DNA from: Methanobacterium sp964452085
Lineage (GTDB): Archaea; Methanobacteriota; Methanobacteria; Methanobacteriales; Methanobacteriaceae
DNA: 64,000 nucleotides
Assembly: GCA_964452085.1 (NCBI GenBank)
Contig: CAYVKL010000002.1
Location: 364,864-428,863 of the forward strand
Direction: 5' to 3'
The notes under the pieces: generated by a model
The model's database searches: none
What the model was told of the DNA's origin: nothing
What the model saw: only the letters and a program-made list of their open reading frames with translations
Shown here: positions 30,369 to 40,172 of the stretch, in pieces
How positions within the stretch are numbered: the stretch's first letter is position 1
How the letters are laid out: each line of letters begins with the position of its first letter
Translations under genes and position numbers: made by a program

Positions 30369-31154
30369 TTATATTTCATTCATTAATTTTAGGAGCATTG
30401 CATCTACAGTGTATTTTTCTGGTGTGATGCTATTTATTCCCATCTCATCCAGTGGTTTTTGGGTTATGGGACCTATGGCTGCTACCACAATTAAGTTCCC
30501 TTTCAATGATTCTATTAATTCTTCTTTTTTATCTTTAGCTATTTCAAAGAGATTGGTGACAGTAAGGGGGCTGGTAAATGTAATTGCATCAACTTTTCCC
30601 TGAATTATATGCTCCACAAGTAACTCAACCTTGCAAGTATCATGGGGTAAGGTGGATTTATATGCCTCTGCCAGGAAAACCTCAGCTCCCATACTTTTTA
30701 AACCTTCAGGGAGCACATCTCTTGCTTTAAATGTTCTTGGAACTCCAATTCTTTTCCCTCGGATATCTATTTCACTGAATTCTTCCAAAAGGCCTTCAGC
30801 AGTGTAATCCTCTGGAACAATTTCTGCTTTAAGACCATATTCATTCAAAACCCTATCTGTACGAGGGCCTATCACCGCAACCCTGCAATTTGGATTGAGT
30901 TTTTCTTTAAAATCTTCACAGTATTTAAACAGTGATTCCAGTGAAGCAGGAGAAGTGAAAATCATCCAATCCAATACATCAGCCTTTTTACATAAATCCA
31001 TGAGGGACTCGCTTGGAAAAGCTTTGAGTTCCAAGGTAGGAACTACCAGTGGAATCCCTCCATTATCTTCTACAATCTGCACCGCAACCTGAGACCGTTC
31101 AATAGGTCTGGTGATGGCGATTGTTTTACCATCAAATCCCTTTAACTTACTCAT
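30369..31154 (-). CDS. hemD: uroporphyrinogen-III synthase
   Basis: A 261-residue HemD, which closes hydroxymethylbilane to uroporphyrinogen III. Low conservation is typical of this family; visible are ITRPIERSQVAVQ near the start, IFTSPASLESLFKY, AVIGPRTDRVL, ITFTSPLTVTNLFE and AAIGPITQKPL. The gene start overlaps the cobA stop by four bases (ATGA), indicating translation coupling with cobA in one operon. Confidence 0.92.
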   Translation of the reverse strand: MSKLKGFDGKTIAITRPIERSQVAVQIVEDNGGIPLVVPTLELKAFPSESLMDLCKKADVLDWMIFTSPASLESLFKYCEDFKEKLNPNCRVAVIGPRTDRVLNEYGLKAEIVPEDYTAEGLLEEFSEIDIRGKRIGVPRTFKARDVLPEGLKSMGAEVFLAEAYKSTLPHDTCKVELLVEHIIQGKVDAITFTSPLTVTNLFEIAKDKKEELIESLKGNLIVVAAIGPITQKPLDEMGINSITPEKYTVDAMLLKLMNEI

Positions 31155-31876
31155 GCCTCATCCTCTGGCATATTATTCTGAATATCCTTAAAAACATCCA
31201 CTACACGGCCAATAATCACCAGAGCTGGGGGATTAATATCTTTTTCTGTAATATTCTCCAGGGTACCCAGGACAATCCTCTCACTAGGTAGGGTTCCGTT
31301 TTCAATCACACAAACCGGGGTTTCCGGGTCTTTGTGTTTCATAATTTCATCAATATTTTCTTTTAGGTGACCCACACCCATGAGGATCACAATGGTGTCT
31401 GCGTTGTAGTTCCATTTAACCTGTTTTTCCTTTTTGGTAGGGTCTTCATGACCTGTAACTATGGTAAATGAAGTCGCCACTCCCCTGTGAGTTACTGGCA
31501 ACCCTACAGTGGTGGGAACACCAATTGCCGATGTTACGCCCGGAATAAGCTCCACAAGGATACCTTCTTCTAAAAGGGCCAACATCTCTTCACCACCCCT
31601 ACCGAAAACAAATGGATCACCGCCCTTGAGGCGAACTACCACATTATGTTTTTTACCCTGTTCAATGAGTATTTCATTTATTTCTTCCTGGTTTTTGGAG
31701 TGCGCTCCTGCTCTTTTACCCACGTAGATCATCTCAGCGCCATCTGCGTATTTCAAGATTTCCTCATTGGCCAGACGATCGTAAATTACCACATCTGCTT
31801 TTTCGAGGGCCTTAACGGCTTTAAGAGTCACTAAATCTGGGTCTCCGGGCCCTGCACCTATTAAATATACTACCAT
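31151..31876 (-). CDS. cobA: uroporphyrinogen-III C-methyltransferase
   Basis: A 241-residue SUMT that adds two methyl groups to uroporphyrinogen III to yield precorrin-2, on the path to F430, B12 and d1/sirohaem. Motifs: YLIGAGPGDPDLVT at the start, RLKGGDPFVFGRGGEE in the middle and VTSAIGVPTTVGLPVTHR. Operon with hemD downstream. Together these feed F430, the nickel cofactor of methyl-CoM reductase. Confidence 0.96.
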   Translation of the reverse strand: MVVYLIGAGPGDPDLVTLKAVKALEKADVVIYDRLANEEILKYADGAEMIYVGKRAGAHSKNQEEINEILIEQGKKHNVVVRLKGGDPFVFGRGGEEMLALLEEGILVELIPGVTSAIGVPTTVGLPVTHRGVATSFTIVTGHEDPTKKEKQVKWNYNADTIVILMGVGHLKENIDEIMKHKDPETPVCVIENGTLPSERIVLGTLENITEKDINPPALVIIGRVVDVFKDIQNNMPEDEA

Positions 31877-31992
31877 TAATTCACCATGTAAATTTGATTT
31901 TAGAGAATTTATAAGGGTTGTTTTTTATTTTATGCTATTTTTTTAAACTAAATTCTAATTAGGTTTCAATTGTTTAGGGGATTGAAATTAAA

Positions 31993-32643
31993 TTAGTAAT
32001 TAATAATTCCCTTAAAAAATTTCAAACCATCATCTGATCCTAAAATAGATTCTGATGCTCTCTCTGGATGTGGCATTACTGCACAAACTAATCCATCCTG
32101 GTCGCAAACTCCTGTAATGGCTTCCATGGAACCGTTAGGATTCTCTCCTTCAAATGCCAATACTATTTGGTCTTGATCATGGAGCTGGTCAATATATTCA
32201 GTATAATAACGACCTTCAGCATGGGCAATAGGCATTTTGACAATCTCGTTTTTTTGGTAAAAACGAGTAAATGGTGTTCGAGTTGTTTTAACCTTGAGTT
32301 CAACCCATTCACAGATGAACTGAGCCTTTTCATTTAGGGTGAACACTCCTGGAACTAATCCAACTTCTGCCAGGATCTGGGCGCCGTTGCAAATACCAAG
32401 GACGGGTTTATCATCCTTTACAACATCTTTAATTCCTTCAATAACAGGGGTTATACCAGCTATAGCTCCTGCTCTTAAATAATCTCCGTAAGAGAACCCT
32501 CCAGGGATGACTATTGCATCGAAATTGGATAGGTCTCTTTGATTCCACCAGACATAATCGGGTTGGCCACCGGCCAGTTCCAAGGCCTTAAACACATCCC
32601 GGTCACAGTTGGAGCCGGGGAAGCGTATGATCCCCACCTTCAT
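31993..32643 (-). CDS. purQ: phosphoribosylformylglycinamidine synthase, glutaminase subunit
   Basis: A 216-residue class I glutamine amidotransferase subunit of FGAM synthase in purine synthesis. The nucleophile Cys lies in LGICNGAQIL; HAEGRYYT and PHPERASE carry the rest of the catalytic triad. Two bases separate it from purS upstream, so they are coupled. The large subunit PurL is outside the window. Confidence 0.96.
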   Translation of the reverse strand: MKVGIIRFPGSNCDRDVFKALELAGGQPDYVWWNQRDLSNFDAIVIPGGFSYGDYLRAGAIAGITPVIEGIKDVVKDDKPVLGICNGAQILAEVGLVPGVFTLNEKAQFICEWVELKVKTTRTPFTRFYQKNEIVKMPIAHAEGRYYTEYIDQLHDQDQIVLAFEGENPNGSMEAITGVCDQDGLVCAVMPHPERASESILGSDDGLKFFKGIINY

Positions 32644-32645
32644 TT

Positions 32646-32900
32646 TTAGTCACCTGCAGGGTTGAGTTGGATATGGTAGTCGTGAATAACTGGATTGCAG
32701 AGCAATCTCTCACACATCTCTACCACTTCATCATGGGCCACATCAGGGGTTTCTGCTTCCAGAGTGAATTTTATTATTTCTATGGTAGAGGTGTCTTCCA
32801 CTTGATAATCCAATAGAGCCAGTGCCCTCTGGATGGTGGAAGCTTCTGGGTTTAGCATTCCTTTTTTGAGACTTATTTCTACTTGTGCATCATATTTCAT
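32646..32900 (-). CDS. purS: phosphoribosylformylglycinamidine synthase subunit PurS
   Basis: An 84-residue PurS that joins PurQ and PurL in the three-subunit FGAM synthase. The pattern AQVEISLKKGMLNPEA and a C-terminal VIHDYHIQL match the family; length is normal. Confidence 0.95.
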   Translation of the reverse strand: MKYDAQVEISLKKGMLNPEASTIQRALALLDYQVEDTSTIEIIKFTLEAETPDVAHDEVVEMCERLLCNPVIHDYHIQLNPAGD

Positions 32901-32995
32901 AGCATCACCAGAGAATTTATAATTTTAAGAATTTAAAATATATTTAATATTTCTTTTTTAGATTCTCTTTTTTTTGAATCATTTTTGGATAAATT

Positions 32996-33742
32996 TTAAA
33001 AATCTAAATTCCATTTTTTCTTATCTTCTTCATCTAAAATTATATTAGCCACCTTCTGGTAGGCTTCAATAACTCCAGATTCACCTTTCCGGAAGAGATC
33101 CTTATCCAGAATATCTCGGGTTTCACTATCCCAAAAACGACAAGTATCAGGACTAATTTCATCCCCCAGAACAATATTACCTTCATTATCTCGGCCATAT
33201 TCAATTTTGAAGTCAGGGAAAATGAGACCTCTACTTTCCAGGAAATTTTTAAGCACGTGGTTAATTTTGAGGGTGGTCTCACGTATTATATCCAGATCTT
33301 CACCAGTTGCAAAACCCAAAGCCAGGATTATATCATCATTAAGCATAGGGTCATGGTATTCATCGTTTTTAAAGTCCATCTGGATAATGGGTGGTTCAAA
33401 AGCTTGCCCTTCTTTGAATGGGAACCTCCTCAATAGACTTCCAGCTGCTATGTTTCGGGTAATGACTTCTAAAGGTATCATTTCCAGTTTATGTGATAGC
33501 ATATTTCCCGGTTCTGGTAAATCAATGTACTGGGTTTTTATCCCGGCTTTTTCCAGTAGGATAAAGAGTTTGGCTGAGATTAAGGAATTGTAATAACCTT
33601 TCATTCCCATAATTTCTTTCTTTTCTCCGTCCCCTGCTGTTATGTCATCTCTGAATTTTACCATAACTTGTTCTGGGTGGCTGGTTTTGTAAACATCTTT
33701 GGCTTTACCCCTGTATAGGAGATTTCCATTATCAAGATTCAT
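32996..33742 (-). CDS. purC: SAICAR synthetase
   Basis: A 248-residue PurC, joining aspartate to CAIR in purine synthesis. Visible: LLYRGKAKDVYKT at the start, KFRDDITAGDGEKKEIM, VITRNIAAGSLLRR and LGDEISPDTCRFWD. It is the first gene of the minus-strand purC-purS-purQ set, with about 95 bases to purS. It diverges from glmS across 200 bases that must contain both promoters. Confidence 0.96.
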   Translation of the reverse strand: MNLDNGNLLYRGKAKDVYKTSHPEQVMVKFRDDITAGDGEKKEIMGMKGYYNSLISAKLFILLEKAGIKTQYIDLPEPGNMLSHKLEMIPLEVITRNIAAGSLLRRFPFKEGQAFEPPIIQMDFKNDEYHDPMLNDDIILALGFATGEDLDIIRETTLKINHVLKNFLESRGLIFPDFKIEYGRDNEGNIVLGDEISPDTCRFWDSETRDILDKDLFRKGESGVIEAYQKVANIILDEEDKKKWNLDF

Positions 33743-33951
33743 GTTTAACTCCGTTTTCTTTATTTGGTGTCAAATGTTTATATAGATATTAATCTACATT
33801 AAGATAAAACTACATTAGACATAAATTTATAGATTAAGGTTATAATAGATTTATAAGATTAGATTTGGTAAGATATTGGATAAGATTATTAATTCATTTA
33901 ATTTGTTACGATTTAATTTGTACGTAGAAAAATTTTCTCAAGGTGAAACTC

Positions 33952-35733
33952 GTGTGTGGAATTGTGGGATGTATACTCAAAAGTAATAAAGCAGCACCTA
34001 TACTCCTGGATTGTGTGCAGCGACTGGAATACAGGGGTTATGATTCAGTTGGTATTGCTACTTACTCATCATCGGGGATCAAAATTAAAAAAGACAAAGG
34101 GAAAATCAAAGAAGTTTCAAATGAAATGCATTTAGAAGAACTTCCTGGAGAAATTGGAATTGGGCATGTTCGATGGGCTACTCACGGACTTCCCACACAG
34201 ATAAATGCCCACCCCCACACAGATTGTGACGGGAAAATAGCAGTGGTTCATAATGGTATAATAGAAAATTACAAAGAACTTAAAGATAATTTAGAGGCAG
34301 AAGGACACCACTTCGTTTCGCAAACTGATACAGAAGTGATTCCTCATCTCATTGAAAAATATCACAAGCAGGGATCAAGTCTGGAAGAGGCAATGAATCA
34401 GGCTATTAACAAACTACATGGTTCTTATGCCTTTGCGGTTATATCTACTGAGGAACCCAATAAAATAATGGGAGTTAGAAAAGAGAGTCCATTAATACTG
34501 GGACTTGGAGATGATGAATATTTCCTTGCTTCCGATGCTCCAGCCATCTTACAACACACCAGGAGGATCATATATTTGGCTGATCATGAAACTTTCATTA
34601 TTGAAACTGATGGAATTACGGTGAAGGATAGGGAAGGTCAGGTAGTTGACAAGAAGGTAGAAACCATTAAATGGACTCCTGAAATGGCCCAAAAAGGTGG
34701 TTACTCTCATTTTATGTTGAAGGAGATTCACGAACAGCCTGAAGCCGTAAAGAATACTCTTTTTGAGGTTTCTGAAGTGGAGAAAGTCGTCAGTAAATTT
34801 CCTAAGTTTAAACGTGTGACTTTTGTGGCCTGTGGAACGTCCTATCACGCATCCATGGTGGGCAAGTATCTGTTTGAAGGCCTTTTAGGTTTACCTACTG
34901 ATGTTATGTTGGCTTCTGAATTTGAATTCGCTGCAGATGCCATTGATCCAGAATCCCTGGTTATATTCATAAGCCAATCTGGAGAAACTGCTGATACTTT
35001 GAAAGCCCTCAGGATTGCCAATAAAAAGGCTGAAACCCTGGCTATTGTTAATGTATTGGGCAGTACGGCTACCAGGGAGGCAGATCATGTTTTATTCACT
35101 CGTGCAGGTCCTGAAATTGGTGTAGCTGCTACTAAAACCTACATCAGTCAATTAACTTGCATATATCTTCTTGCATCATGTATGGGTGGGAATAAAGAAC
35201 TTTTAGAACAACTTCAACATGTACCGGATTACATGAAAACTGTGCTGGCAGATGAAGACAAAATCAAGAAAATGGCTTTTAAATATAAGGATGCTCAGGA
35301 TTTCTTTTTCATAGGCCGCGGATTCTCTTATCCCACAGCCATGGAAGGAGCATTAAAACTTAAAGAGATAACCTACATTCATGGTGAGGGTTATGCAGCC
35401 GGAGAACTTAAACACGGACCATTAGCACTTATAGATGATGATGTGCCTGTGGTAGCTGTTGTGCCTCCCGGTAAAAGTCATGATCGAACACTCAGCAACG
35501 TTGAAGAAGTAAAAGCTAGAGGAGCTCAAGTCATAGGTCTTGGATCAAGTGCAGATGAAGTCTTGAAGTTTGAAGCCCATGACATGATTGAATTTTCACC
35601 GGAAATAAATGAATTAATATCTCCCCTCATTTATGTGGTTCCCTTACAGTTACTATCATACTATATGAGTGTAGCAAGAGGAATAGACCCTGATAAACCG
35701 AAAAATCTGGCTAAATGTGTTACAGTGGAATAA
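33952..35733 (+). CDS. glmS: glutamine-fructose-6-phosphate aminotransferase
   Basis: A 593-residue GlmS that makes glucosamine-6-phosphate, the entry to amino sugars for pseudomurein and glycans. The start is GTG at 33952, because the catalytic N-terminal cysteine must follow Met directly (MCGIVGC); an upstream GTG at 33943 would bury it. AAGGTGA is the ribosome-binding site. The class II amidotransferase domain (about 2-220, with GIGHVRWATHG) is followed by two SIS sugar isomerase domains (ACGTSYHAS, and SQSGETADTL). Confidence 0.97.
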   Translation: MCGIVGCILKSNKAAPILLDCVQRLEYRGYDSVGIATYSSSGIKIKKDKGKIKEVSNEMHLEELPGEIGIGHVRWATHGLPTQINAHPHTDCDGKIAVVHNGIIENYKELKDNLEAEGHHFVSQTDTEVIPHLIEKYHKQGSSLEEAMNQAINKLHGSYAFAVISTEEPNKIMGVRKESPLILGLGDDEYFLASDAPAILQHTRRIIYLADHETFIIETDGITVKDREGQVVDKKVETIKWTPEMAQKGGYSHFMLKEIHEQPEAVKNTLFEVSEVEKVVSKFPKFKRVTFVACGTSYHASMVGKYLFEGLLGLPTDVMLASEFEFAADAIDPESLVIFISQSGETADTLKALRIANKKAETLAIVNVLGSTATREADHVLFTRAGPEIGVAATKTYISQLTCIYLLASCMGGNKELLEQLQHVPDYMKTVLADEDKIKKMAFKYKDAQDFFFIGRGFSYPTAMEGALKLKEITYIHGEGYAAGELKHGPLALIDDDVPVVAVVPPGKSHDRTLSNVEEVKARGAQVIGLGSSADEVLKFEAHDMIEFSPEINELISPLIYVVPLQLLSYYMSVARGIDPDKPKNLAKCVTVE

Positions 35734-35850
35734 ATAATCTATAATCATAATCATGTACTCAATTGCAAAATATTCAAGTGTTTAAAAAAAGTAGATAAAT
35801 ATAAAATTGAATATCTTTAAAAAAAGTTGAATATACAAATAGGAAATTAA

Positions 35851-36144
35851 ATGACTCCCAAAAAATCCGGCACAATCTTTATAGTTTTAATGATAGCCCT
35901 GGTTGCTTATGGGGTTGCGTCTGGAGCCAACGCTTTAAATATCGGTACTGATATAGGAGTAGGTTTAATTCCGTCTAATTTCAATATAAATGGCGATCAG
36001 AAGATCACAGAAATTGGTGATCCCTCATTCACCCCAGTGCACATTGTAAGGCATATCCAGGTTAACACCACCAACACCACTAACAATACTACCAATGTCT
36101 CAAACAATAACATTACCAATAACAACGCAACCAATAATAAATGA
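35851..36144 (+). CDS. small secreted Asn/Thr-rich protein
   Basis: A 97-residue protein with a signal-like N-terminal helix (about 8-28) and a C-terminal tail rich in NTTNN and NNNITNN repeats, probably disordered and glycosylated. Similar low-complexity tails occur in the small proteins at 52675 and 54175. No known function. It follows glmS by 117 bases on the same strand. Confidence 0.5.
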   Translation: MTPKKSGTIFIVLMIALVAYGVASGANALNIGTDIGVGLIPSNFNINGDQKITEIGDPSFTPVHIVRHIQVNTTNTTNNTTNVSNNNITNNNATNNK

Positions 36145-36471
36145 ATCCATCAATAATCCCCTATAATAAAATAGAATATTTTTTTAGCAAAATTCTACTA
36201 ATAACGACTTATATCAAATTATATTAATTTAATATTTTAAATCTTAAAAATACACTATCTTTGTGTTTGGGGAACTGTTTCCATGAATTTTTGAAATGGT
36301 GGATGTAACGTTTAATTATTGGAAATATTATTGGAAATAAAATTCATTAAAACTAATTAAACTTAAAAAAATATTAAAAAAATGTTTAAGTAATTGTGGA
36401 TAATTTTTGGATAACAATAATCTAAGTTTTAAATAGGGCCAAATTATAAATTTTACAAACTAGGTGATTAT
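36145..36471. other. AT-rich gap upstream of the XRE-cupin gene
   Basis: About 330 bases, no supported gene. It presumably includes the promoter of the downstream three-gene group; TTTTAAATA at 36428-36436, about 40 bases before the XRE-cupin ATG, is a possible TATA element. Confidence 0.4.
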
Positions 36472-37053
36472 ATGTCAGAGGAGAATAAAGTTGGAGCGAA
36501 AATCAGTCAATTAAGAGAAGACCGTGGAATGTCAGTTGAAGAACTCGCAGAAGCCAGTCATAGCAGCGTTGAACTAATAGAAAACCTGGAAAGCGGAGCA
36601 CTAGTGCCTTCACTCACCCCTCTTTTGAAGATCGCCCGGGCACTGGGAGTACGCCTTGGAACTTTCCTGGATGATGCCCCTCATAGTGGTCCGTTCATGG
36701 TAAAATCTGGAAAATCAGATAATATTATACGTTTTTCTGGTCAGGGGCTTGGTGATCACAGCAACAAAAGTGCACTTGAATTTTATTCTCTGGCTTATGG
36801 GAAAGGTGATCGGCATATGGAACCATTTATAATAGATGTACATCCTACAGAGAATCAGGACTACCATTTAGCATCTCACGAAGGAGAAGAATTCCTTTAT
36901 GTTATGCGTGGAAAAATAGAGGTACTTTACGGGCAGGAAAGCTATGTTCTGGAAGCAGAAGACAGTATATACTATGATTCAGTTATTCCTCACCATGTAC
37001 ATGCCAAAGAGAAGGATTCTAAGATGCTTGCAGTTGTATACACTCCCTTTTAA
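36472..37053 (+). CDS. XRE-type regulator with cupin domain
   Basis: A 193-residue protein: helix-turn-helix of the XRE type (about 8-65, MSVEELAEASHSSVELIENLESG) and a C-terminal cupin (about 110-190, HEGEEFLYVMRGKIEVLYGQES, with further His/Glu residues in the barrel). Such proteins are regulators that bind a small ligand in the cupin. Start is preceded by TAGGTGATTAT, a good ribosome-binding site. The gene is followed at 30 bases by an acyl-CoA thioesterase, and then by an acyl-CoA ligase. Confidence 0.88.
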   Translation: MSEENKVGAKISQLREDRGMSVEELAEASHSSVELIENLESGALVPSLTPLLKIARALGVRLGTFLDDAPHSGPFMVKSGKSDNIIRFSGQGLGDHSNKSALEFYSLAYGKGDRHMEPFIIDVHPTENQDYHLASHEGEEFLYVMRGKIEVLYGQESYVLEAEDSIYYDSVIPHHVHAKEKDSKMLAVVYTPF

Positions 37054-37082
37054 AGATTGGAGTTGGTTTGGAGATATTCAGC

Positions 37083-37493
37083 ATGTACATTATTACTGTA
37101 ACCCCCCGTTTTGGAGACACTGATGGTTTAAGGCATATAAATAATATAGTCCTGGCTGAATGGTTTGAACTATCTAGAAACCGCCTTTACAGGTTATTCA
37201 CCCCAGATCTCGATCTAAGCTACGAAAAATGGAAACTTATAATGGTTAAAACAGATTTCGAGTTCATTGGACAGATGTATTATAATGGTGATGTGGACAT
37301 AAAAACTCATGTCATTAGAATTGGCAACAGCTCATTCACCACCTACCACGAGGCATGGCAGTCAGGACATTTAAAAGCTAAAGGAACTGCAGTTCTTGTG
37401 CATTATGATTTTATCCAGCAAAAATCACGATCAATACCCGAAGATATACGGAAGAAGCTGGAAGAACATTTAGAAGAATATTCTGGGAAATAA
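37083..37493 (+). CDS. acyl-CoA thioesterase (4HBT/YbgC type)
   Basis: A 136-residue hot-dog fold thioesterase. The DTDGLRHINN segment fits the YbgC/4-hydroxybenzoyl-CoA thioesterase catalytic Asp motif; the EWFELSRNRLYR segment follows. The ATG at 37083 has GGAGAT at a good distance; the TTG at 37068 would place the ribosome-binding site inside the gene. Member of a three-gene group with the XRE-cupin regulator and acyl-CoA ligase. Likely hydrolyses an acyl-CoA; substrate unknown. Confidence 0.85.
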   Translation: MYIITVTPRFGDTDGLRHINNIVLAEWFELSRNRLYRLFTPDLDLSYEKWKLIMVKTDFEFIGQMYYNGDVDIKTHVIRIGNSSFTTYHEAWQSGHLKAKGTAVLVHYDFIQQKSRSIPEDIRKKLEEHLEEYSGK

Positions 37494-37648
37494 TATAATT
37501 GAAAAATAATATATTAATGAATTTAAAATTAAGATTTGACGATGTAATAGATTTGATGATAGCTGTAAATCTTTGAAGATAGATGTACAATCAAATTATG
37601 TGGATATAATCTGAGGAATTGTATTAATCAACTACTGGGAGTTTTAAA

Positions 37649-39307
37649 ATGGTTTTTACTGAGCTTACTATTGGTGATTTCCTGGAAAAAATGGTAAATA
37701 ATGATCCAAATCAGGAATTCATGGTTTATCCTGATAGAGATCTTCGTTTCACCTATCATGAGTTTGATGATAGGGTCAATCTTCTAGCTAAGGGTCTTCT
37801 GGAAATTGGGATAAAAAAGGGAGACCACGTAGGTATTTGGGCCAAAAATGTACCTGATTGGCTTACATTCATGTTTGCCACTTCTAAAATAGGGGTGGTA
37901 CTGGTCACAGTTAACACAGCTTATAAAAGCCATGAACTTGCATATGTGCTTGAACAGTCTGATATGAAAGCTTTGGCTATAATTGATGGATTTCAGGATG
38001 TTGATTACATTCAAATCGTTTATGAACTAATTCCTGAATTGAAAACTCATGAAAGGGGTAAACTAAAAAATAAAGACTTTCCCTTCTTAAATAGTGTAAT
38101 ATACGTGGGACAGGAAAAACACCGGGGAATGTACAACACCAATGAACTTTTACTTTTAGGGAAACACGGTAATGAGGAAAAATTCCAAGAGATAAAGAAG
38201 TCTGTGGATAACAATGAAGTGGTTAACATGCAGTATACCTCTGGAACAACTGGATTTCCTAAAGGTGTTATGTTAACCCACCGTAACATCCTTAATAATG
38301 GATATTATATAGGTGAAAGGCAAAAATTCACAGAAAAAGATAGATTATGTATAACAGTACCATTATTCCATTGTTTTGGTATTGTACTGGCAGTAATGGC
38401 CACTTTTAGCCATGGGGCTACCATGGTGATGGTAGAGCTCTTTGACCCCCTGATGGTACTGGCAGCCGTTCAAAAAGAACGCTGCACTGCACTTTATGGA
38501 GTGCCCACCATGTTCATTGCTGAGTACAGTCATCCCATGTTTGAAATGTTCGATCTTTCCAGCCTGCGAACTGGAATTATGGCAGGTTCCACCCCACCCA
38601 TTGAGGCCATGAAAAAGGTGGTTAATGACATGAATATGACTGAAATAACCAGTGTTTATGGACTCACCGAAGGTTCACCTGGATTCACTCAGACCAGTGT
38701 TGATGACCCTCTGGTTAAAAGAGTGGAAACCGTGGGTAAACCATTACCAGATTGTGAAGTAAAAATTGTGGATCCTGAGACCGGTGAAGACATGGGAACT
38801 AACCAAACTGGTGAAATCTGTTGTAAAGGTTACAATGTAATGAAAGGTTACTATAAAATGCCTGAAAAAACCAGGGAAGTTATAGATGAAGATGGATGGC
38901 TCCACAGTGGTGACCTGGCAACTCTGGATGAAGATGGATATTACTCAATTGTGGGTCGGATAAAGGACATGATCATCCGTGGAGGGGAAAATATCTACCC
39001 CCGTGAAATTGAGGAATTTTTATACACCATGCCTGGAGTTTTAGACGTTCAAGTAGTGGGGATCCCTGACGAGAAGTACGGGGAAATTGTGGGGGCCTGT
39101 ATCATCCTGGAAGAAGGTGCTGAGCTCACTGAAGAAGATGTCCGAGACTATGCCATGACCAAAATCGCCCGGTTTAAAGTCCCTAAACATGTTTTTTTTG
39201 TGGATGAATTCCCACTCACTGCCAGTGGAAAGATACAAAAGTTTATCCTCAGAGAACAGGCGGAAAAACTTCTAAAAGAGAAATTGGGAAAAGAAGAGAA
39301 TATCTAA
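37649..39307 (+). CDS. AMP-forming acyl-CoA synthetase
   Basis: A 552-residue ANL-superfamily ligase, forming an acyl-adenylate and then acyl-CoA. The P-loop motif YTSGTTGFPKGVMLTHRN is at about 196-213, the YGLTEGSPG motif near 343 and the catalytic lysine in PLTASGKIQKF near the C-terminus (about 528). The region GRIKDMIIRGGENIYP marks the adenylate hinge. Typical of medium- to long-chain acyl-CoA ligases. Sits 155 bases after the thioesterase; likely one functional unit. Confidence 0.92.
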   Translation: MVFTELTIGDFLEKMVNNDPNQEFMVYPDRDLRFTYHEFDDRVNLLAKGLLEIGIKKGDHVGIWAKNVPDWLTFMFATSKIGVVLVTVNTAYKSHELAYVLEQSDMKALAIIDGFQDVDYIQIVYELIPELKTHERGKLKNKDFPFLNSVIYVGQEKHRGMYNTNELLLLGKHGNEEKFQEIKKSVDNNEVVNMQYTSGTTGFPKGVMLTHRNILNNGYYIGERQKFTEKDRLCITVPLFHCFGIVLAVMATFSHGATMVMVELFDPLMVLAAVQKERCTALYGVPTMFIAEYSHPMFEMFDLSSLRTGIMAGSTPPIEAMKKVVNDMNMTEITSVYGLTEGSPGFTQTSVDDPLVKRVETVGKPLPDCEVKIVDPETGEDMGTNQTGEICCKGYNVMKGYYKMPEKTREVIDEDGWLHSGDLATLDEDGYYSIVGRIKDMIIRGGENIYPREIEEFLYTMPGVLDVQVVGIPDEKYGEIVGACIILEEGAELTEEDVRDYAMTKIARFKVPKHVFFVDEFPLTASGKIQKFILREQAEKLLKEKLGKEENI

Positions 39308-39456
39308 TGAAATATTCTCTTTTAGGCATATATTAACTTTCATAATAGATTCCAATCCATTTTACCAATGAAAATATAAAAATATTATATTTAGAATGGG
39401 TAATGGAGTATATTTCCATTGATTAATTATTAAAAGGAAAAAATGCGGAGATCAAA

Positions 39457-39981
39457 ATGTCATTATTAGCCCTTGCATATCCAAATATCAGCAAAGAAGA
39501 TTACCAGTGGATTCAGGAATTCCGGGAAGAAAATGATGAACTTAACCATGGTGTAATGGAACCTCACTTCACCCTGGTTTTTCCAGTATTTAACCAGCGT
39601 CCTGAAACTTTCATAGAGGAGATAAAAAGTCGCGCTTCTGATCATATTAGAATAGACTTCGCTTTAAGGTGTGCAATAATGGATAAAGATGCTTTCACCC
39701 CTTATTGGCACGTTTATTTGGTCCCTGATCAAGGATACAGTCAGATAATTAAACTCCACGATAACCTTTATTCCGGTAAACTTGCTGATGAATTACGGCT
39801 GGAACTACCTTTCATTCCCCATATTGAAATTGCCAATTCCGTGGAGAAATGGACCTGCAAGGAACTGGTGGACCAGATCAACTATTCAGCTATAGAGATT
39901 AAGGGAACTATCCATGAAATTGATGTAGTGGAATACCATGAAGAGAGAGTAGAAACACTGGAGAAAATAAAATTACCATAA
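39457..39981 (+). CDS. 2H phosphoesterase (2'-5' RNA ligase-like)
   Basis: A 174-residue protein of the 2H superfamily. The first HxT is PHFTL at 36-40. The second motif is PHIEIA at 121-126, HxE rather than the usual HxT/S, so activity may be altered. Proteins of this fold hydrolyse 2',3'-cyclic phosphates or act on RNA ends. No neighbour suggests a pathway. Confidence 0.72.
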   Translation: MSLLALAYPNISKEDYQWIQEFREENDELNHGVMEPHFTLVFPVFNQRPETFIEEIKSRASDHIRIDFALRCAIMDKDAFTPYWHVYLVPDQGYSQIIKLHDNLYSGKLADELRLELPFIPHIEIANSVEKWTCKELVDQINYSAIEIKGTIHEIDVVEYHEERVETLEKIKLP

Positions 39982-40172
39982 ATCCATTCATAAAAAAAAC
40001 ATTTCATTTTGTTAATCTTTGAATGAAACTATATTTATTATTCATTAATTCATTAAATGAAAAAAAAAAGATTAAAATTCCAGGGTTATCGATTTTACAA
40101 TGTATTCTTATTCTTAAAAATAAATTAATAATAAGATGTTCGTTACAAAAAAGTAATTAAATTTAAGGTAAA

